In this document: one piece after another, positions 50,688 through 63,584 of the stretch
Position numbering within the stretch: position 1 is the first letter of the stretch
How the letters are laid out: each line of letters opens with the position of its first letter
Source: Thermodesulfatator indicus DSM 15286
GTDB lineage: Bacteria; Desulfobacterota; Thermodesulfobacteria; Thermodesulfobacteriales; Thermodesulfatatoraceae
Assembly: GCF_000217795.1 (NCBI RefSeq)
Contig: NC_015681.1
Location: forward strand, 797,244 to 861,243
Direction: 5' to 3'
Length of the DNA: 64,000 nucleotides
Position numbers and translations under genes: made by a program
Notes under the pieces: generated by a model
Database searches by the model: none
The model's input: only the letters and a program-made list of their open reading frames with translations
Told to the model about the DNA's origin: nothing

Positions 50688-52019
50688 TTAGTCTGAGTAA
50701 TACTTATAGTGATCTTTCTTAGTCATCTGGCGAAGCCTTGAAAGAGCTTTCTTCTCAATCTGCCTGATACGCTCACGAGAAACACCAAAACGCTTACCAA
50801 TCTCTTCAAGGGTATATTCGCTTTCCTCGCCTATTCCGAAACGTAAACGAATAATTTTTTCTTCACGAGGAGAAAGGGTCGATAACAAATTACGCACTTT
50901 TTCAGAAAGATCCCTATCTTTTACCTGTTCAAATGGTGAAGGACTTTCTTTATTTTCGATAAAATCTCCCAGAGTGCTATCTTCGTCTCCAATTGGCAGT
51001 TCTAAAGAAACTGGTTCTTTAGAGGCCTCAAAGATAGCCAAAATCTTTTCCTGTGGAATACCTGTACGCTCAGATATTTCCGCAGGTGTAGGTTCACGCC
51101 CAAGCTCTTTTACCAGCTCATAAAAAGCCTTAAAGAACTGGCTACGCAACTCAAGGAAATGCACTGGCAACCGAATAGTACGAGTTTTATCGAGAATAGC
51201 TCTGGTAATAGCCTGCCTTATCCACCAGGAAGCATAAGTGCTGAACTTATTCCCTTTGCTGTAGTCAAAACGAAAGACAGCCCTCATAAGACCGAGGTTA
51301 CCCTCCTGAATAAGGTCTGCCAGAGAAAGCCCTTGCCCCATATAGCGTTTGGCAATAGAGACCACCAACCGCAAGTTGGCCTTGACCATTTCATCTTTGG
51401 CCTTTTCAACTTGAGCAGCCCTTTCTTCAATAGCCCGACAAAGCTCGGCAATAGATTCATCTTCAGGATATTTCTTGTGGATCTCCTGCACAGTTCGGAC
51501 CATAATGTTTAAATGACTCTTCTTAGGTTTAAGGCCCGGATCTCTTTTCTTCCAAAGTCTTATCTGCTCACGCAACTCTTCCATCTCAGGAAGCTCAGAA
51601 GGATGTTCCATAATAGAATTCACTATAAACTGGAAGCCGCCTCGGATTATTTTAGAAAGCTCTTCTTCTTTCTCAGGAGTTAGAAGTTCATATTTGCCCA
51701 TCTCGCGCAGGTATGCAGAGGTAACTTCTTCAGATTCAGAAGCCGCTATAGGTTCTTCTTCCTCTTGAGTAACCACTTCTTCGATTTTCTTTTCAGGGGA
51801 ACGCTCTGGCCAGTCAGGGTGATCCTTTTCAAAAAGTTCTTTCTCGTCAAGGACTTCTATGTTATTCTTGTAGAGAAAATCAAAAATTGCTTCTATCTTT
51901 TTAGGATCACCAAATTCTTCAGGAAGGAGGTCATTTAAGGCCTCGTAAGTAATAGCTCCGTCCTTCCCGGCCTCTAATAACTTTTCCTCTAAATTTTGAA
52001 CCTTTGTCTTCTTTTTCAT
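50688..52019 (-). CDS. rpoD: RNA polymerase primary sigma factor
   Basis: 443 residues. Region 1.1 is at about 8-60, region 1.2 begins at SAYLREMGKYELL, region 2 carries NLRLVVSIAKRYMGQGLSLADLIQEGNLGLMRAVFRFDY with WWIRQAI, and region 4 ends GKRFGVSRERIRQIEKKALSRLRQ. The long non-conserved insertion of proteobacterial RpoD is absent, as in compact sigma-70 factors. It directs transcription from -35/-10 promoters such as those marked in this window. Confidence 0.95.
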   Translation of the reverse strand: MKKKTKVQNLEEKLLEAGKDGAITYEALNDLLPEEFGDPKKIEAIFDFLYKNNIEVLDEKELFEKDHPDWPERSPEKKIEEVVTQEEEEPIAASESEEVTSAYLREMGKYELLTPEKEEELSKIIRGGFQFIVNSIMEHPSELPEMEELREQIRLWKKRDPGLKPKKSHLNIMVRTVQEIHKKYPEDESIAELCRAIEERAAQVEKAKDEMVKANLRLVVSIAKRYMGQGLSLADLIQEGNLGLMRAVFRFDYSKGNKFSTYASWWIRQAITRAILDKTRTIRLPVHFLELRSQFFKAFYELVKELGREPTPAEISERTGIPQEKILAIFEASKEPVSLELPIGDEDSTLGDFIENKESPSPFEQVKDRDLSEKVRNLLSTLSPREEKIIRLRFGIGEESEYTLEEIGKRFGVSRERIRQIEKKALSRLRQMTKKDHYKYYSD

Positions 52020-52239
52020 AAATCTCTCACCTGCCCCTTAGGCAAACTCGGTTTATAAAATTAAGCCTTTAATATTTAACACTTTTTATTCATATCGGCA
52101 AGTATTTAATTTTCGATTAATATTAACATCAATATAACTATTTAAAAATAATTTGTAAATATTCTAAACTAATAAGTTTTCATTTAAATTGAAACCTAAT
52201 TGCAAGATGGTAAATCTGGATTAAAAGTCAAGGGTAATT

Positions 52240-52983
52240 ATGACGGATAAAGAAAAGAAAAAGCTTGAAAAAATGCTTTATTATGCTTTAGGGCGACGGC
52301 CTGATGAATTTGGCCTGGTTCCGCAAGAAGGCTTTGTGCGCTTAAAAGACTTGCACCGGGCTCTCATTGAAGTGGATGGTTTCAAAAATATTCGCTTAAA
52401 AAAGCTTAAAGACTTCTTCCTTATTTTTAAGCCTGAACGTTTTGAGTTTAACGAAGAAAAAGAAATAGTACGGGTAAAACCTGAGTTGGCCGCAGAAGAA
52501 ATTTATATCAGGGAGTTTAGCGAAAATCCTCCGACCATTTTGTACGTAACTGTAAAGCCCAAGGCTTGGATAAAGATTTCAGAAGAAGGGCTAGCTTCGG
52601 AAGCTATTGTCTTAACTCCAGATAAAGAACTGGCCCAAAAGATGGCCAAAAGGAAAGGGGCTCTGGTTATCAAAGTAGATACTAAGAAGGCCATGAGTTT
52701 AGGAACCATTTTTGAACGCTTTATTGAAAAGTTATTTTTGACCAGTTGGATTCCTGCTGAAGCTTTAAAAGGTCCGAAAGTAGATGAAGCTTTTAAAAAA
52801 CGCTATCTGCCACCTCCTAAAAAAGAAAAAAAACCGCCAATAATTCTCGAGATTGAACCTTCTTTTCAAGAAGAAACAAAACCTGCAGAAGAAGTTCTTC
52901 CTTATCGCAAGATCACTAAAGGTCGCAAAAAAGACCCTGCTTGGAAAAAGGCCCAACGCATTAAACGACGCGAAAGACTTTAA
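52240..52983 (+). CDS. KptA/Tpt1-like protein (RNA 2'-phosphotransferase fold) with altered catalytic residues
   Basis: 247 residues. The N-terminal KLEKMLYYALGRRPDEFGLVPQEGFVRLKDLHRAL follows the KptA winged-helix lobe. The C-terminal lobe (LYVTVKPKAWIKISEEGLASEAIVLTPD...GALVIKVDTKKAMSLGTIFERF...LFLTSWIPAEAL) follows the NAD-binding lobe. The usual LRH reads LGR and LYHGT reads LYVTV, so residues of the Arg-His-Arg-Arg tetrad appear replaced. It may be inactive as a 2'-phosphotransferase or use another chemistry. The basic tail (KRRERL) suggests RNA binding. 220 bp of AT-rich DNA separates it from rpoD. Family call by eye. Confidence 0.55.
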   Translation: MTDKEKKKLEKMLYYALGRRPDEFGLVPQEGFVRLKDLHRALIEVDGFKNIRLKKLKDFFLIFKPERFEFNEEKEIVRVKPELAAEEIYIREFSENPPTILYVTVKPKAWIKISEEGLASEAIVLTPDKELAQKMAKRKGALVIKVDTKKAMSLGTIFERFIEKLFLTSWIPAEALKGPKVDEAFKKRYLPPPKKEKKPPIILEIEPSFQEETKPAEEVLPYRKITKGRKKDPAWKKAQRIKRRERL

Positions 52984-53052
52984 GTACTTTGAGTTTTTCA
53001 TTTGACTAATGTCTACCAAAAAAGTATTTTTGAAGGCAAAAAGGAGGCCGGG

Positions 53053-54252
53053 GTGCCACTTCCAGACAAGCAAGGACATTTTGGACCCTTTGGCGGACGA
53101 TATGTTCCAGAAACCTTAATGCCAGCTCTTTTTGAGCTGGAAGAAGCCTATCGCCATTACAAGCGAGATAAGTCCTTTAAAAAAGAACTTGATTTTTACT
53201 TCAAAACTTATGTAGGAAGGCCAACCCCTCTTTATCCCGCAAGCCAGCTAGCTAAAAAATTAGGCGGGCACTTAAAAATCTACCTCAAACGCGAAGACTT
53301 AACTCATACTGGTGCGCACAAAATAAATAACACCATTGGTCAGGTACTTCTGGCCAAAAAAATGGGAAAAAAGCGCATTATTGCCGAAACAGGAGCTGGC
53401 CAGCATGGCGTCGCTACAGCTACGGCTGCCGCCCTCCTCGGCCTTGAATGTATTGTCTATATGGGTGCCAAAGACACTGTGCGCCAGGAAATGAATGTCT
53501 TCCGTATGGAACTTCTAGGAGCCAAAGTTATCCCTGTCTATTCTGGCACCCAAACTTTAAAAGACGCTATAAATGAAGCCATAAGAGACTGGGTTACCAA
53601 TGTGGAAACCACTCATTACGTAATCGGCTCGGTAATGGGCCCTCACCCCTATCCCATGATAGTGCGTGATTTTCAAAGCATAATTGGCAAAGAAACCAGA
53701 AAACAAATACTTGCGGCTGAAGGACGTTTGCCAGATGTTCTCATCGCCTGTGTAGGCGGAGGCTCAAACGCCATGGGTTTATTTTATCCCTTTGTGGAAG
53801 ATCAGATGGTCAAAATGATAGGTGTTGAAGCGGCAGGTACAGGTCTTGATACCGACAAACATTCCGCCACTCTTACCGTAGGTGAACCAGGAATACTCCA
53901 CGGCATGATGACCTATCTCCTCCAGGACAAAGTAGGCCAAGTAAAAGGGGCTCATTCTATAGCCCCGGGGCTCGATTATCCAGGTGTCGGGCCAGAACAT
54001 TCCTTTTTAAAAGAAACTGGCCGAGCTGAATACGTAACCGTTGATGACCAAGAAGCCCTCTCTGGTTTTAGACTACTTTCTGAAACTGAAGGCATTATCC
54101 CTGCCCTTGAAAGCGCTCACGCCGTGGCTTATCTGGCTAAAATAGCTAAAAAACTCCCTCAGGGGACCATTGTAGTGGTTAATCTCTCTGGCCGGGGAGA
54201 TAAAGACGTAGCGGCAGTGCGTGAATACCTGCGGAGGAAAAGTGATGACTAG
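53053..54252 (+). CDS. trpB: Tryptophan synthase beta chain
   Basis: 399 residues from GTG 53053, which has AAGGAGG 5 bp upstream. An in-frame TTG at 53002 would add 17 residues and lacks a ribosome-binding site. The PLP lysine is K90 in HTGAHKINN; the phosphate-binding GGGSNAMG lies near 235. It joins indole and serine to tryptophan. It overlaps trpA by 8 bp. Standard TrpB1-type length; the other trp genes are elsewhere. Confidence 0.96.
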   Translation: MPLPDKQGHFGPFGGRYVPETLMPALFELEEAYRHYKRDKSFKKELDFYFKTYVGRPTPLYPASQLAKKLGGHLKIYLKREDLTHTGAHKINNTIGQVLLAKKMGKKRIIAETGAGQHGVATATAAALLGLECIVYMGAKDTVRQEMNVFRMELLGAKVIPVYSGTQTLKDAINEAIRDWVTNVETTHYVIGSVMGPHPYPMIVRDFQSIIGKETRKQILAAEGRLPDVLIACVGGGSNAMGLFYPFVEDQMVKMIGVEAAGTGLDTDKHSATLTVGEPGILHGMMTYLLQDKVGQVKGAHSIAPGLDYPGVGPEHSFLKETGRAEYVTVDDQEALSGFRLLSETEGIIPALESAHAVAYLAKIAKKLPQGTIVVVNLSGRGDKDVAAVREYLRRKSDD

Positions 54253-55060
54253 AGGCGCACGAGCGGTAGAAGATGCTATCCGTAAGGCTAACGAGCGTGG
54301 TGAAGCGGCTCTTATCCCTTTTATAGAAGGAGGCGACCCTGACCTTTCTGCTACCGAGGACCTACTGTGGGCTCTGGCCGAAGCTGGGGCAGATGTCATA
54401 GAACTGGGTTTTCCTTTTTCAGACCCTTTAGCTGATGGTCCCGTTATTCAGGAGGCCGCTCAAAGAGCCCTGCGCCACAACCCGACTATCGATCAATTCC
54501 TTGATCTAGTCGCCAAACTACGCCAAAAAGGCTTTAAAGTGCCGCTAGTGATCATGGGTTATTTGAATCCATTTTTTCGGTATGGGCTGGAAAACTTTGC
54601 TAGAAGAAGCCGAGATGTCGGCCTTGACGGCGCTATTATTCCGGACCTTCCTCTAGAAGAAGCTAAACCCTGGTTAAAAATCGCCCGCAAACATAAACTG
54701 GCTAGCATTCTTTTGGCTGCTCCTACCACGCCCCCTGAAAGGCTTGAAAAAATTGCCAAGGCTTCAAGTGGTTTTCTCTATTATGTTTCTATAACCGGTA
54801 TCACGGGGACGAAAAAGGCTATTCCTGAAGAGCTTGCTTTAAAACTTGATCTAGCTAAAGAGCTAAGCCCAGTGCCTGTAGCTGTAGGCTTTGGCATATC
54901 AAATCCTGAACAGGTAAAGGCCCTTTCACTTCATGCAGACGCCATCATAGTGGGAAGTGCCATTGTTAAGCTCATAGCCCGACACGCTGAAGAAAGAAAA
55001 AAACTTCCAGAGCTTGTTGGCCGCTTTGTAAAAGAACTTAAAGAGGCTACCAAACGTTAA
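54245..55060 (+). CDS. trpA: Tryptophan synthase alpha chain
   Basis: 271 residues from ATG 54245, preceded by GGAGGAAAAGTG inside trpB; an in-frame GTG at 54221 is not needed. The catalytic Glu is in [12 protein letters not shown] and Asp in [18 protein letters not shown] and IVGSAIVK bind the substrate phosphate. It cleaves indole-3-glycerol phosphate and channels indole to TrpB. It ends one base before the MidA start codon. Confidence 0.95.
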   Translation: MTRGARAVEDAIRKANERGEAALIPFIEGGDPDLSATEDLLWALAEAGADVIELGFPFSDPLADGPVIQEAAQRALRHNPTIDQFLDLVAKLRQKGFKVPLVIMGYLNPFFRYGLENFARRSRDVGLDGAIIPDLPLEEAKPWLKIARKHKLASILLAAPTTPPERLEKIAKASSGFLYYVSITGITGTKKAIPEELALKLDLAKELSPVPVAVGFGISNPEQVKALSLHADAIIVGSAIVKLIARHAEERKKLPELVGRFVKELKEATKR

Positions 55061-55061
55061 G

Positions 55062-57608
<2,547 letters not shown>

Positions 57609-57617
57609 TGACACTTA

Positions 57618-59054
57618 ATGACGGCCAAAGTCTTAGCCGTCCTGGGAACAATGTCATCGGTGGGCAAAAGTCTGCTCACCGCTATTATTTCTTACCATTT
57701 TGCTAAAAAGGGTCTAAAGGTTTCACCTTTTAAGGCCCAAAACATGTCTCTAAATGCTTTTGCTACCACAGAAGGCGAGATGGCCTACGCCCAGGTCTTT
57801 CAGGCCTGGGCTGCTGGCCGTAAACCCAGCGTAAAAATGAATCCACTACTTTTAAAGCCTTTGGGAAACATGACCTCTGAAATTATATTTCTAGGGAAAA
57901 CTCAAGGGATTTTGCCTTCTGGGAAGTTTCAAAAATTTAAGGCCGGTTTTAAAAAACAAGTTTTTTCCGTTTTTGAAGACATTTTGGCGGAAAATGATTT
58001 AGTGGTTATAGAAGGCGCCGGAGGGCTTGCCGAACTAAATCTCCTTAAAAATGATTTTGTAAATTACGAGATCGTCTCGCGTTATCAAATTCCTTTTCTT
58101 TTGGTGGGCGACATTGACCGAGGAGGTATTTTTGCCCAGATCTGGGGAACTTATGAACTGGTACCTGAGCTTAAACCTCTTTCAGTTGGCTTTGCAATCA
58201 ATAAATTCCGTGGAGCGCCAGAACTCTTTGAAGATGGTATAAAAATCCTTGAACACAAAACCCAAAAACCCTGTCTTGGGCTTTTGCCCTTTTTGACCTT
58301 GAAGCTCTTCGAAGAAGATAGTGCTTCTTTAGGGCTCCCTAACCAAAAGTTTAGCTCAGGGCCCGAAAAATTAAAAATAGCTGTGGTTTATTATCCCCAT
58401 ATTTCCAACTATCTGGATTTTGATCCTCTAAAATTTGAACCAGATGTAGAAGTGATATTAACGGCTGAACCCCAAGAACTCTTAAAAGCCCATGTCATCA
58501 TACTCCCTGGTAGCAAGAATACCATGGCGAGCCTTAATTTTCTGAGGGAAAAAGGCCTTTCTGAAACCATAAAGTCTCTTTCTCGCCAAAAAATACTTAT
58601 CGGGCTTTGTGGTGGTTTTCAAATCCTTGGCCAAAAAATAAGCGATGAGGGAGTAGAAAACCTCGGAGAAGTGCCAGGCCTTGCGCTTTTACCCCATGAA
58701 ACACGTTTTTTCCGCCCTAAAATTGCCACCGCACAGGAAATAACTCTAAACTGGCCTTTTTTTCAGGGAAATTTGAAGGGTTTTGAAATCAGGTATGGAA
58801 GGAGTTTTTTAGGAGGGCAAGAAATTTCACATTTATTTAAAGAAAATATTTTTGGCAGCTATCTTCACGGCATATTTTATGAAGACGACTTTCGTCACGC
58901 TTTTCTTTCTTATGTTAGGGACTTATTCGGGTTTGAACCTCGACCAAAAACTTTTTTCCATGAGTTTGTTCAGCAACAAATAACAAAAATTTGTAAAGAT
59001 TACGCCTTTAAAAGATTTCTAAGCAGATTGGAAAAGGCCCTTTTTATTCCATAA
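57618..59054 (+). CDS. cobQ: Cobyric acid synthase
   Basis: 478 residues. The P-loop is [13 protein letters not shown] at the N-terminus, [11 protein letters not shown] and [11 protein letters not shown] are typical of CobQ/CbiP, and the amidotransferase Cys is in [11 protein letters not shown] (near 338). The closing His motif is [11 protein letters not shown]. It amidates the corrin ring in cobalamin synthesis, expected to feed corrinoid proteins. No other cob genes or cobalamin riboswitch are seen nearby. It converges on cfa with an 11-bp overlap. Confidence 0.93.
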   Translation: MTAKVLAVLGTMSSVGKSLLTAIISYHFAKKGLKVSPFKAQNMSLNAFATTEGEMAYAQVFQAWAAGRKPSVKMNPLLLKPLGNMTSEIIFLGKTQGILPSGKFQKFKAGFKKQVFSVFEDILAENDLVVIEGAGGLAELNLLKNDFVNYEIVSRYQIPFLLVGDIDRGGIFAQIWGTYELVPELKPLSVGFAINKFRGAPELFEDGIKILEHKTQKPCLGLLPFLTLKLFEEDSASLGLPNQKFSSGPEKLKIAVVYYPHISNYLDFDPLKFEPDVEVILTAEPQELLKAHVIILPGSKNTMASLNFLREKGLSETIKSLSRQKILIGLCGGFQILGQKISDEGVENLGEVPGLALLPHETRFFRPKIATAQEITLNWPFFQGNLKGFEIRYGRSFLGGQEISHLFKENIFGSYLHGIFYEDDFRHAFLSYVRDLFGFEPRPKTFFHEFVQQQITKICKDYAFKRFLSRLEKALFIP

Positions 59055-60348
59055 TATCCCAATTCAGGTATATATCCTCACGAGTTAAGGGAAGATCATT
59101 TTCGCCTCGTTCACGATTTTTAACTAGCAAGCTTTGAAAAACGCTCTGTTCATTTATGGAAAAAGCATAAGCTGAGCCGGCCATGTAAAGCCGCCACACC
59201 CGATAAGTAGGCTCATCTACAAATTGGCGAGCTTTTTCGTAATTTTTTTCAAGATTTTTCACCCAGTGGCGTAAGGTGAGCACATAATGTTCCCTTAAGG
59301 ACTCAACGTCTCTTATTTCAAAGCCCACTCTTTCAGCCACGGTAAGAGTTTTATATATTGGCAAAAGTTCACCATCCGGGAAAACATAACGGTCAGTAAA
59401 AGACCATCTTTTTATACGCCAGCTCCAGTCTGCGGCGATACCGTGGTTTAGAAAAACTCCGCCCGGTTTCAAAAGCTTCCAGGCCTTACGAAAATAAGTC
59501 CAAAGTTTAGAACTCCCTACGTGTTCAAACATGCCAATGCTTACCAACTTGTCAAAAGGTTCTTTCTCATCTAGCTGACGATAATCAAGGAGGCGAACTT
59601 CGGCTAAATCTTCAAGTCCTTCCCTTTTTATCCATTCGTTGGCATATTTCACTTGATTTTCACTGAGGGTAATACCCAAAATCTTTACTCTATATTTCTT
59701 AGCTGCATAAATAACAAAGCCTCCCCACCCACAACCTATATCAAGCACCCGTTCGCCGGGTTTCAAACGCAATTTACGGCAAACAAGTTCTAGTTTGTTT
59801 TTCTGAGCTGTCGCTAAATCCTGGTCAGGACTTCTAAAATAGGCACAAGAATAGACCATCATTGGGTCAAGATAAGTGGCGTAAAATTCTGGAGGCAAAT
59901 CATAATGATAAGAAATAGCCTGTTTATCTCTTTCTATGGAATGGGTTTTACCTTTAAGCTTAGCTGCTTGACGCCCTTCTAAACGCCTGGCTCTACGAAC
60001 TGACATCCTAAGCTTAAAAAGGCTGCGCCAAAAGAAGGGGTTCGTCAAAAGACGAGGATAAAGCTGGCGCAAGTATTCGCCTAAGGGAAAGACAGAATAA
60101 ATATCACCCTCAAAATCTAGGTCATCGTAAATATAAGCTTCACCCAGCCGAACATCCGTTGGGAAGGCCAATAGATGAGCCAAAATCCCTGGATTTTTAA
60201 TGACTATGGTAACCTTTGGTTCTTTCAATCCTGGAGGGGCCCATTCTTCCCCTGTCCAGAAACGAACCTTGAAGTAAGCTGGACTTAAATTTTTAAAAAT
60301 CAAATTTAGAAGAGCAATATTTTCTGAAACCAACTTTGGCTCCATCAT
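59044..60348 (-). CDS. cfa: Cyclopropane-fatty-acyl-phospholipid synthase family methyltransferase
   Basis: 434 residues. SAM loop [16 protein letters not shown] lies near residue 200, with [14 protein letters not shown] and [17 protein letters not shown] after it; the N-terminal domain has the lipid-binding region typical of Cfa. It methylates or cyclopropanates unsaturated membrane lipids. It is monocistronic, divergent from the DUF5320 gene and convergent with cobQ. Confidence 0.9.
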   Translation of the reverse strand: MMEPKLVSENIALLNLIFKNLSPAYFKVRFWTGEEWAPPGLKEPKVTIVIKNPGILAHLLAFPTDVRLGEAYIYDDLDFEGDIYSVFPLGEYLRQLYPRLLTNPFFWRSLFKLRMSVRRARRLEGRQAAKLKGKTHSIERDKQAISYHYDLPPEFYATYLDPMMVYSCAYFRSPDQDLATAQKNKLELVCRKLRLKPGERVLDIGCGWGGFVIYAAKKYRVKILGITLSENQVKYANEWIKREGLEDLAEVRLLDYRQLDEKEPFDKLVSIGMFEHVGSSKLWTYFRKAWKLLKPGGVFLNHGIAADWSWRIKRWSFTDRYVFPDGELLPIYKTLTVAERVGFEIRDVESLREHYVLTLRHWVKNLEKNYEKARQFVDEPTYRVWRLYMAGSAYAFSINEQSVFQSLLVKNRERGENDLPLTREDIYLNWDIME

Positions 60349-60406
60349 ATCTAAAACATAAATCTTGAAAATAATATGACAAGTATTCCGTCGAAACTAG
60401 TTGCAA

Positions 60407-60435
60407 TTGACACTTAATCTCAAAAAGGTTATTTT
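60407..60435 (+). promoter_or_regulatory. Putative promoter of the DUF5320 gene
   Basis: TTGACA (60407-60412), a 17-bp spacer and TATTTT (60430-60435) lie 31 bp before ATG 60467. Confidence 0.5.
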
Positions 60436-60466
60436 TAGATTGAATCCATAAAGAGGAGGTTTAGCT

Positions 60467-60841
60467 ATGCCAGGGTTAGATCGCACAGGTCCTTTAGGTG
60501 AAGGCCCAATGACTGGCCGAGGTCTCGGGCTTTGTACACCTGAAGGCAAAGCTTTTTTGGCTAGAGGTCCATGGGGCCGAGGCTTTGGCTGGGGGCGAGG
60601 CTTTGGTTGGGGACGTGGTCTGGGTTGGCGTCACGGTTGGGGACGTGGTTTTGGCCGCGGTTGGTGTTGGCGTTTCTTTGGAGGCTTTGGCGGGGGACGC
60701 GGTTTTGGCTGGGGCTGGCGCCGATGGCTAGCCTCTCTTACGCCTGAAGAAAGAAAAAAACTCCTTGAAGAAGAGGCCAATTTTTATCGTGAACAGCTTG
60801 AAGAAATAGAAAAAGAACTTAAAGAAGAACAAAAAGAATAA
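60467..60841 (+). CDS. DUF5320-family Gly/Arg/Trp-rich protein
   Basis: 124 residues with AAGAGGAGGTTTAG upstream. The N-terminus MPGLDRTGPLGEGPMTGRGLGLC is the DUF5320 signature. Residues 34-87 are repeats of GRGFGW/GRGWxW with about ten tryptophans; the C-terminus is an acidic helix (PEERKKLLEEEANFYREQL). The repeat is also visible in the DNA. The family is often found near molybdenum/FeMo-cofactor (NifX-like) genes in anaerobes, but none is present here. The function is unknown. Confidence 0.8.
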   Translation: MPGLDRTGPLGEGPMTGRGLGLCTPEGKAFLARGPWGRGFGWGRGFGWGRGLGWRHGWGRGFGRGWCWRFFGGFGGGRGFGWGWRRWLASLTPEERKKLLEEEANFYREQLEEIEKELKEEQKE

Positions 60842-60870
60842 CTGCCATCTCCCTCCTTATCTCTATAACC

Positions 60871-60892
60871 GGGGGAAGCCTTGTCTTCCCCC
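60871..60892 (+). terminator. Hairpin after the DUF5320 gene
   Basis: GGGGGAAG (60871-60878) pairs with CTTCCCCC (60885-60892), then ATAGTATTTTG. It lies 30 bp after the stop and is a plausible, weak terminator. Confidence 0.6.
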
Positions 60893-60915
60893 ATAGTATT
60901 TTGTACAAGTAATTA

Positions 60916-61935
60916 ATGTTCAATTTATTCAAGAAAAAACTTCCCAGGCTTCGTTCTGCTCAAATAGAAGTTTCTACTTATTGTCAGTTCCGCTGCCAAA
61001 TGTGCCCTCACCATCTTTTTTATGACATCTGGCAGGCTAAACATATGGATCTAGTACTTTTTGAAAAAATTCCTTTGGCACAATTCAAATTCGTTCATTT
61101 GCAAGGCTGGGGAGAACCATTGCTACATCCTGATATTCTCAAGATGATCGATATAGCTGCCCGATACACGAAAGTTGGCTTGACCACCAATGGTTATTTT
61201 TTAGAGAGAATTCTTGATCATGTAGAAAAACTTGATTATCTCGCTATATCCATTGCCAGCCCCGATGAGAAAAAGCACCGAAACATTAGAAAATGCGCCC
61301 TTAAGCCTATAATTGAAGAAGTTAAATTCATCGCCAGGCAAAAAACTCGCCCAAAATTAGTACTTTCTACCGTTATGATGCGAAGCACTATAGAAGAACT
61401 GCCCGATTTAATAGAATTAGCAAAAGATTGCGGAGTCGATGAAGTTATAGCCAACAATCTTGACTATATTCCCTCGACTACTCTGGCGGAAGAGGCCATA
61501 TTTTGGTTATCCCCTAATGAAAAAGAACATTTTAACCAAATAATAGCCCAGGCAAGGCAAAAAGCGGAAAAACTGGAAATAGCCTTTGAGGCCAAACCAT
61601 TAAAAGCTGAAGAAGTTATAATATGCGCTGAAAGGCCCCATGAATCTTGCCTAATTACCGTTACCGGACAAATCTCGCCTTGCGTTTATTTACATTTGCC
61701 CACCAAAAACGAATTTTTACCAAGATTTTTTAATAACCAGGAAATAAAAATACCAAAAGTCTATTTTGGTAATCTAACCAAGAACTCATTTACAGAAATA
61801 TGGTTTAGAAAAGAGTATCGCCTTTTTAGAGAACAATATCTCAAACGTGAAAGAGCGCTTTACTCGAGTTTACTCTTAGACTTCCCTGAACTTCCTTCTT
61901 TTTGCAAAACCTGTTATAAAGCTTACAGCCTTTAA
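60916..61935 (+). CDS. Radical SAM protein with SPASM-like C-terminus
   Basis: 339 residues. The radical SAM cluster is CQFRCQMC (C23, C27, C30), followed by QGWGEPLLHPD (about 63-73) and TTNGYFL. A C-terminal auxiliary-cluster region has CLITVTGQISPCVYLHLP and ends FCKTCYKAYSL. The substrate is unknown; it could be a maturase or a peptide-modifying enzyme, but no precursor peptide gene is obvious apart from the Cys-poor DUF5320 upstream. The ribosome-binding site before the ATG is weak. Confidence 0.75.
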   Translation: MFNLFKKKLPRLRSAQIEVSTYCQFRCQMCPHHLFYDIWQAKHMDLVLFEKIPLAQFKFVHLQGWGEPLLHPDILKMIDIAARYTKVGLTTNGYFLERILDHVEKLDYLAISIASPDEKKHRNIRKCALKPIIEEVKFIARQKTRPKLVLSTVMMRSTIEELPDLIELAKDCGVDEVIANNLDYIPSTTLAEEAIFWLSPNEKEHFNQIIAQARQKAEKLEIAFEAKPLKAEEVIICAERPHESCLITVTGQISPCVYLHLPTKNEFLPRFFNNQEIKIPKVYFGNLTKNSFTEIWFRKEYRLFREQYLKRERALYSSLLLDFPELPSFCKTCYKAYSL

Positions 61936-62108
61936 GTTAATAAAACATCATATATTTAAAAACTATACTTTTTGTTAGTTTTCTTTCACCCATACCTTTA
62001 AACAAGACAAATAATTAGTATCAAAAAATTGTTCGCCAAGAAGTTTTGCAAAATTTTTATATAAATTACTATAAAATAGCAAACCTTAGAAAGAACTTAG
62101 GAGCAAAT

Positions 62109-63122
62109 ATGAATTACGTAAACAATGTAACTTTAATAGTAAGTGAATTATTGAAACGCGTAACAACTCTTTTTTTAAAAATGAATCAATTAAAGATATG
62201 ACCGTATCCCTTTAGAAATTGCCTCCAAGAACTCTAAAAGTATTCGTTATTGTGTTTATAGAGATCGTGCAGAGCTTAAATATAGAATAATGGCCATACT
62301 TGGATTTGGCATAGAAGATGAAAAAGATGAATTAACCCCACTATCCGATTATGCAGAAAAGGCTTTACTTAGAGAAAAGCCAACAGCTCCAGTTCTTATG
62401 GTTAACGATGTTATATGTAATAGTTGTAGTAAAAGCACCTATTTTGTAACCAATGCATGCCATGGATGTGAAGCGCGTCCCTGTTTAATCAACTGTAAAA
62501 AGAATGCTATTAATAGTAAGAGGTAGAGCAGAGATTGATCCAGAAAAATGTGTTAATTGTGGACTTTGTGCAAAAGTTTGTCCTTACCATGCTATCATTT
62601 ACGTACCTGCTCCTTGTGAAGATGCTTGTCCCGTAGGTGCAATTAGAAAAGAAGAAGATGGCAAACAGAAAATTGACTATGAAAAATGTATTTACTGTGC
62701 AAGATGTCTGCAGGCTTGCCCTTTTGGAGCAATTTTAGAAAAATCTCAACTTATAGAAGTCATTCGTTCTCTAAAATCACCCTCTCAAAAAACTGTAGCT
62801 CTAATAGCACCAGCTATTGCAGGCCAATTTTCGGCAGATTTTGAACAGATTGTTTCTGCTCTCCGGAAGCTAGGATTTGATTATATTGTAGAAGTAGCCG
62901 CCGGTGCAGATATTTATGCAAAAAAAGAAGCCAAAGAATTTATTGAACGAATGGAAAAAGCTGATAAGCTCATGACTTCTTCTTGCTGTCCTTCACATTT
63001 AGAACTCGTAAAAAAGCATATTCCAGAACTTTCTCCTTATGTTTCCAGCACAAGGACACCTATGCACTACGCAGCTGAACTAGCTCGTGCTCAATATCCT
63101 GAGGCTAAAATTGTATTCGTAG
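62109..63122 (+). pseudogene. [FeFe]-hydrogenase-like iron-sulfur protein, decayed
   Basis: Starts MNYVNNVTLIVSELLKRV after TTAGGAGC. A one-base shift near 62170-62185 (T7/A5 run) breaks it into RIPLEIASKNSKSIRYCVYRDRAELKY, and a second shift near 62515 moves it to the frame with VNCGLCAKVCPYHAI and two further [4Fe-4S] motifs. The H-cluster lobe begins (VALIAPAIAGQF, MTSSCCPSHLELVKKHIPELSPYVSSTRTPMHY), then the gene is cut at 63122 by the 138-bp repeat. The pattern resembles monomeric hydrogenases of anaerobes with an unusual Cys-rich N-terminus. Without the C-terminal cluster ligands it cannot be active. Confidence 0.8.
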
Positions 63123-63260
63123 GTCTTTGCGAGCGAAGCGAAGCAATCCCTGAGACTGCTTCGACCTCTAACGAGGCCTCGCAGTGACAGCGAAGGTTAC
63201 TTTGCTTTAGCGATTATGTCAGCGGCAATACTTTGTCGTGTAAAAAACACTCGGATTAAT
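63123..63260. repeat. 138-bp repeat, copy 2 (inverted relative to 10521-10658)
   Basis: Matches the reverse complement of 10521-10658 with three differences. It begins exactly where the hydrogenase reading frame loses similarity, and the frame ends in repeat-encoded residues (CERSEAIPETASTSNEASQ). Confidence 0.9.
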
Positions 63261-63278
63261 ATTAATCTTATCCAAAAA

Positions 63279-63317
63279 ACAAAAAAGGCCTGGCTGAGGG
63301 TTACTCAACCAGGCCTT
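63279..63317 (-). terminator. rRNA operon terminator
   Basis: AAGGCCTGGCTGAG pairs with CTCAACCAGGCCTT around GGTTA. Read on the minus strand the stem is followed by TTTTTTGTTTTTTGG. It lies 20 bp downstream of the 5S rRNA. Confidence 0.85.
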
Positions 63318-63336
63318 CTATCTATCTAAAATTTAA

Positions 63337-63454
63337 CCCGGGCGCCGACCTACTCTCCCACCGGGGTAACCCAGCAGTACCATCGGCCCTGGAGGGCTTA
63401 ACGACCGTGTTCGGAATGGGAACGGGTGTGGCCCCTCCGGTATGGGCACCCGGG
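63337..63454 (-). rRNA. rrf: 5S ribosomal RNA
   Basis: About 118 nt. The closing stem CCCGGGTGCCC...GGCGCCCGGG and the conserved CCGAACACGG loop (read on the minus strand) are visible. Its position downstream of 23S and upstream of a terminator is the normal order. Confidence 0.92.
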
Positions 63455-63584
63455 AATTTTCTCCTTCTCTTACCTTCTAAAAGATCAAAATAACCAAAAA
63501 AACAAAAATTGCTGACAAGTGATATAGGGTACCGCTCCGGTATCCACGAGCCACCCACAGTATTAACTATCTAAGCCAATACTG

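Noticed and set aside
53002-53052. TTG start for trpB
   Set aside because: No ribosome-binding site, while GTG 53053 has AAGGAGG at ideal spacing and gives the family length.
63455-63584. tRNA gene in the 23S-5S spacer
   Set aside because: No cloverleaf or TTCGA arm could be found on either strand.
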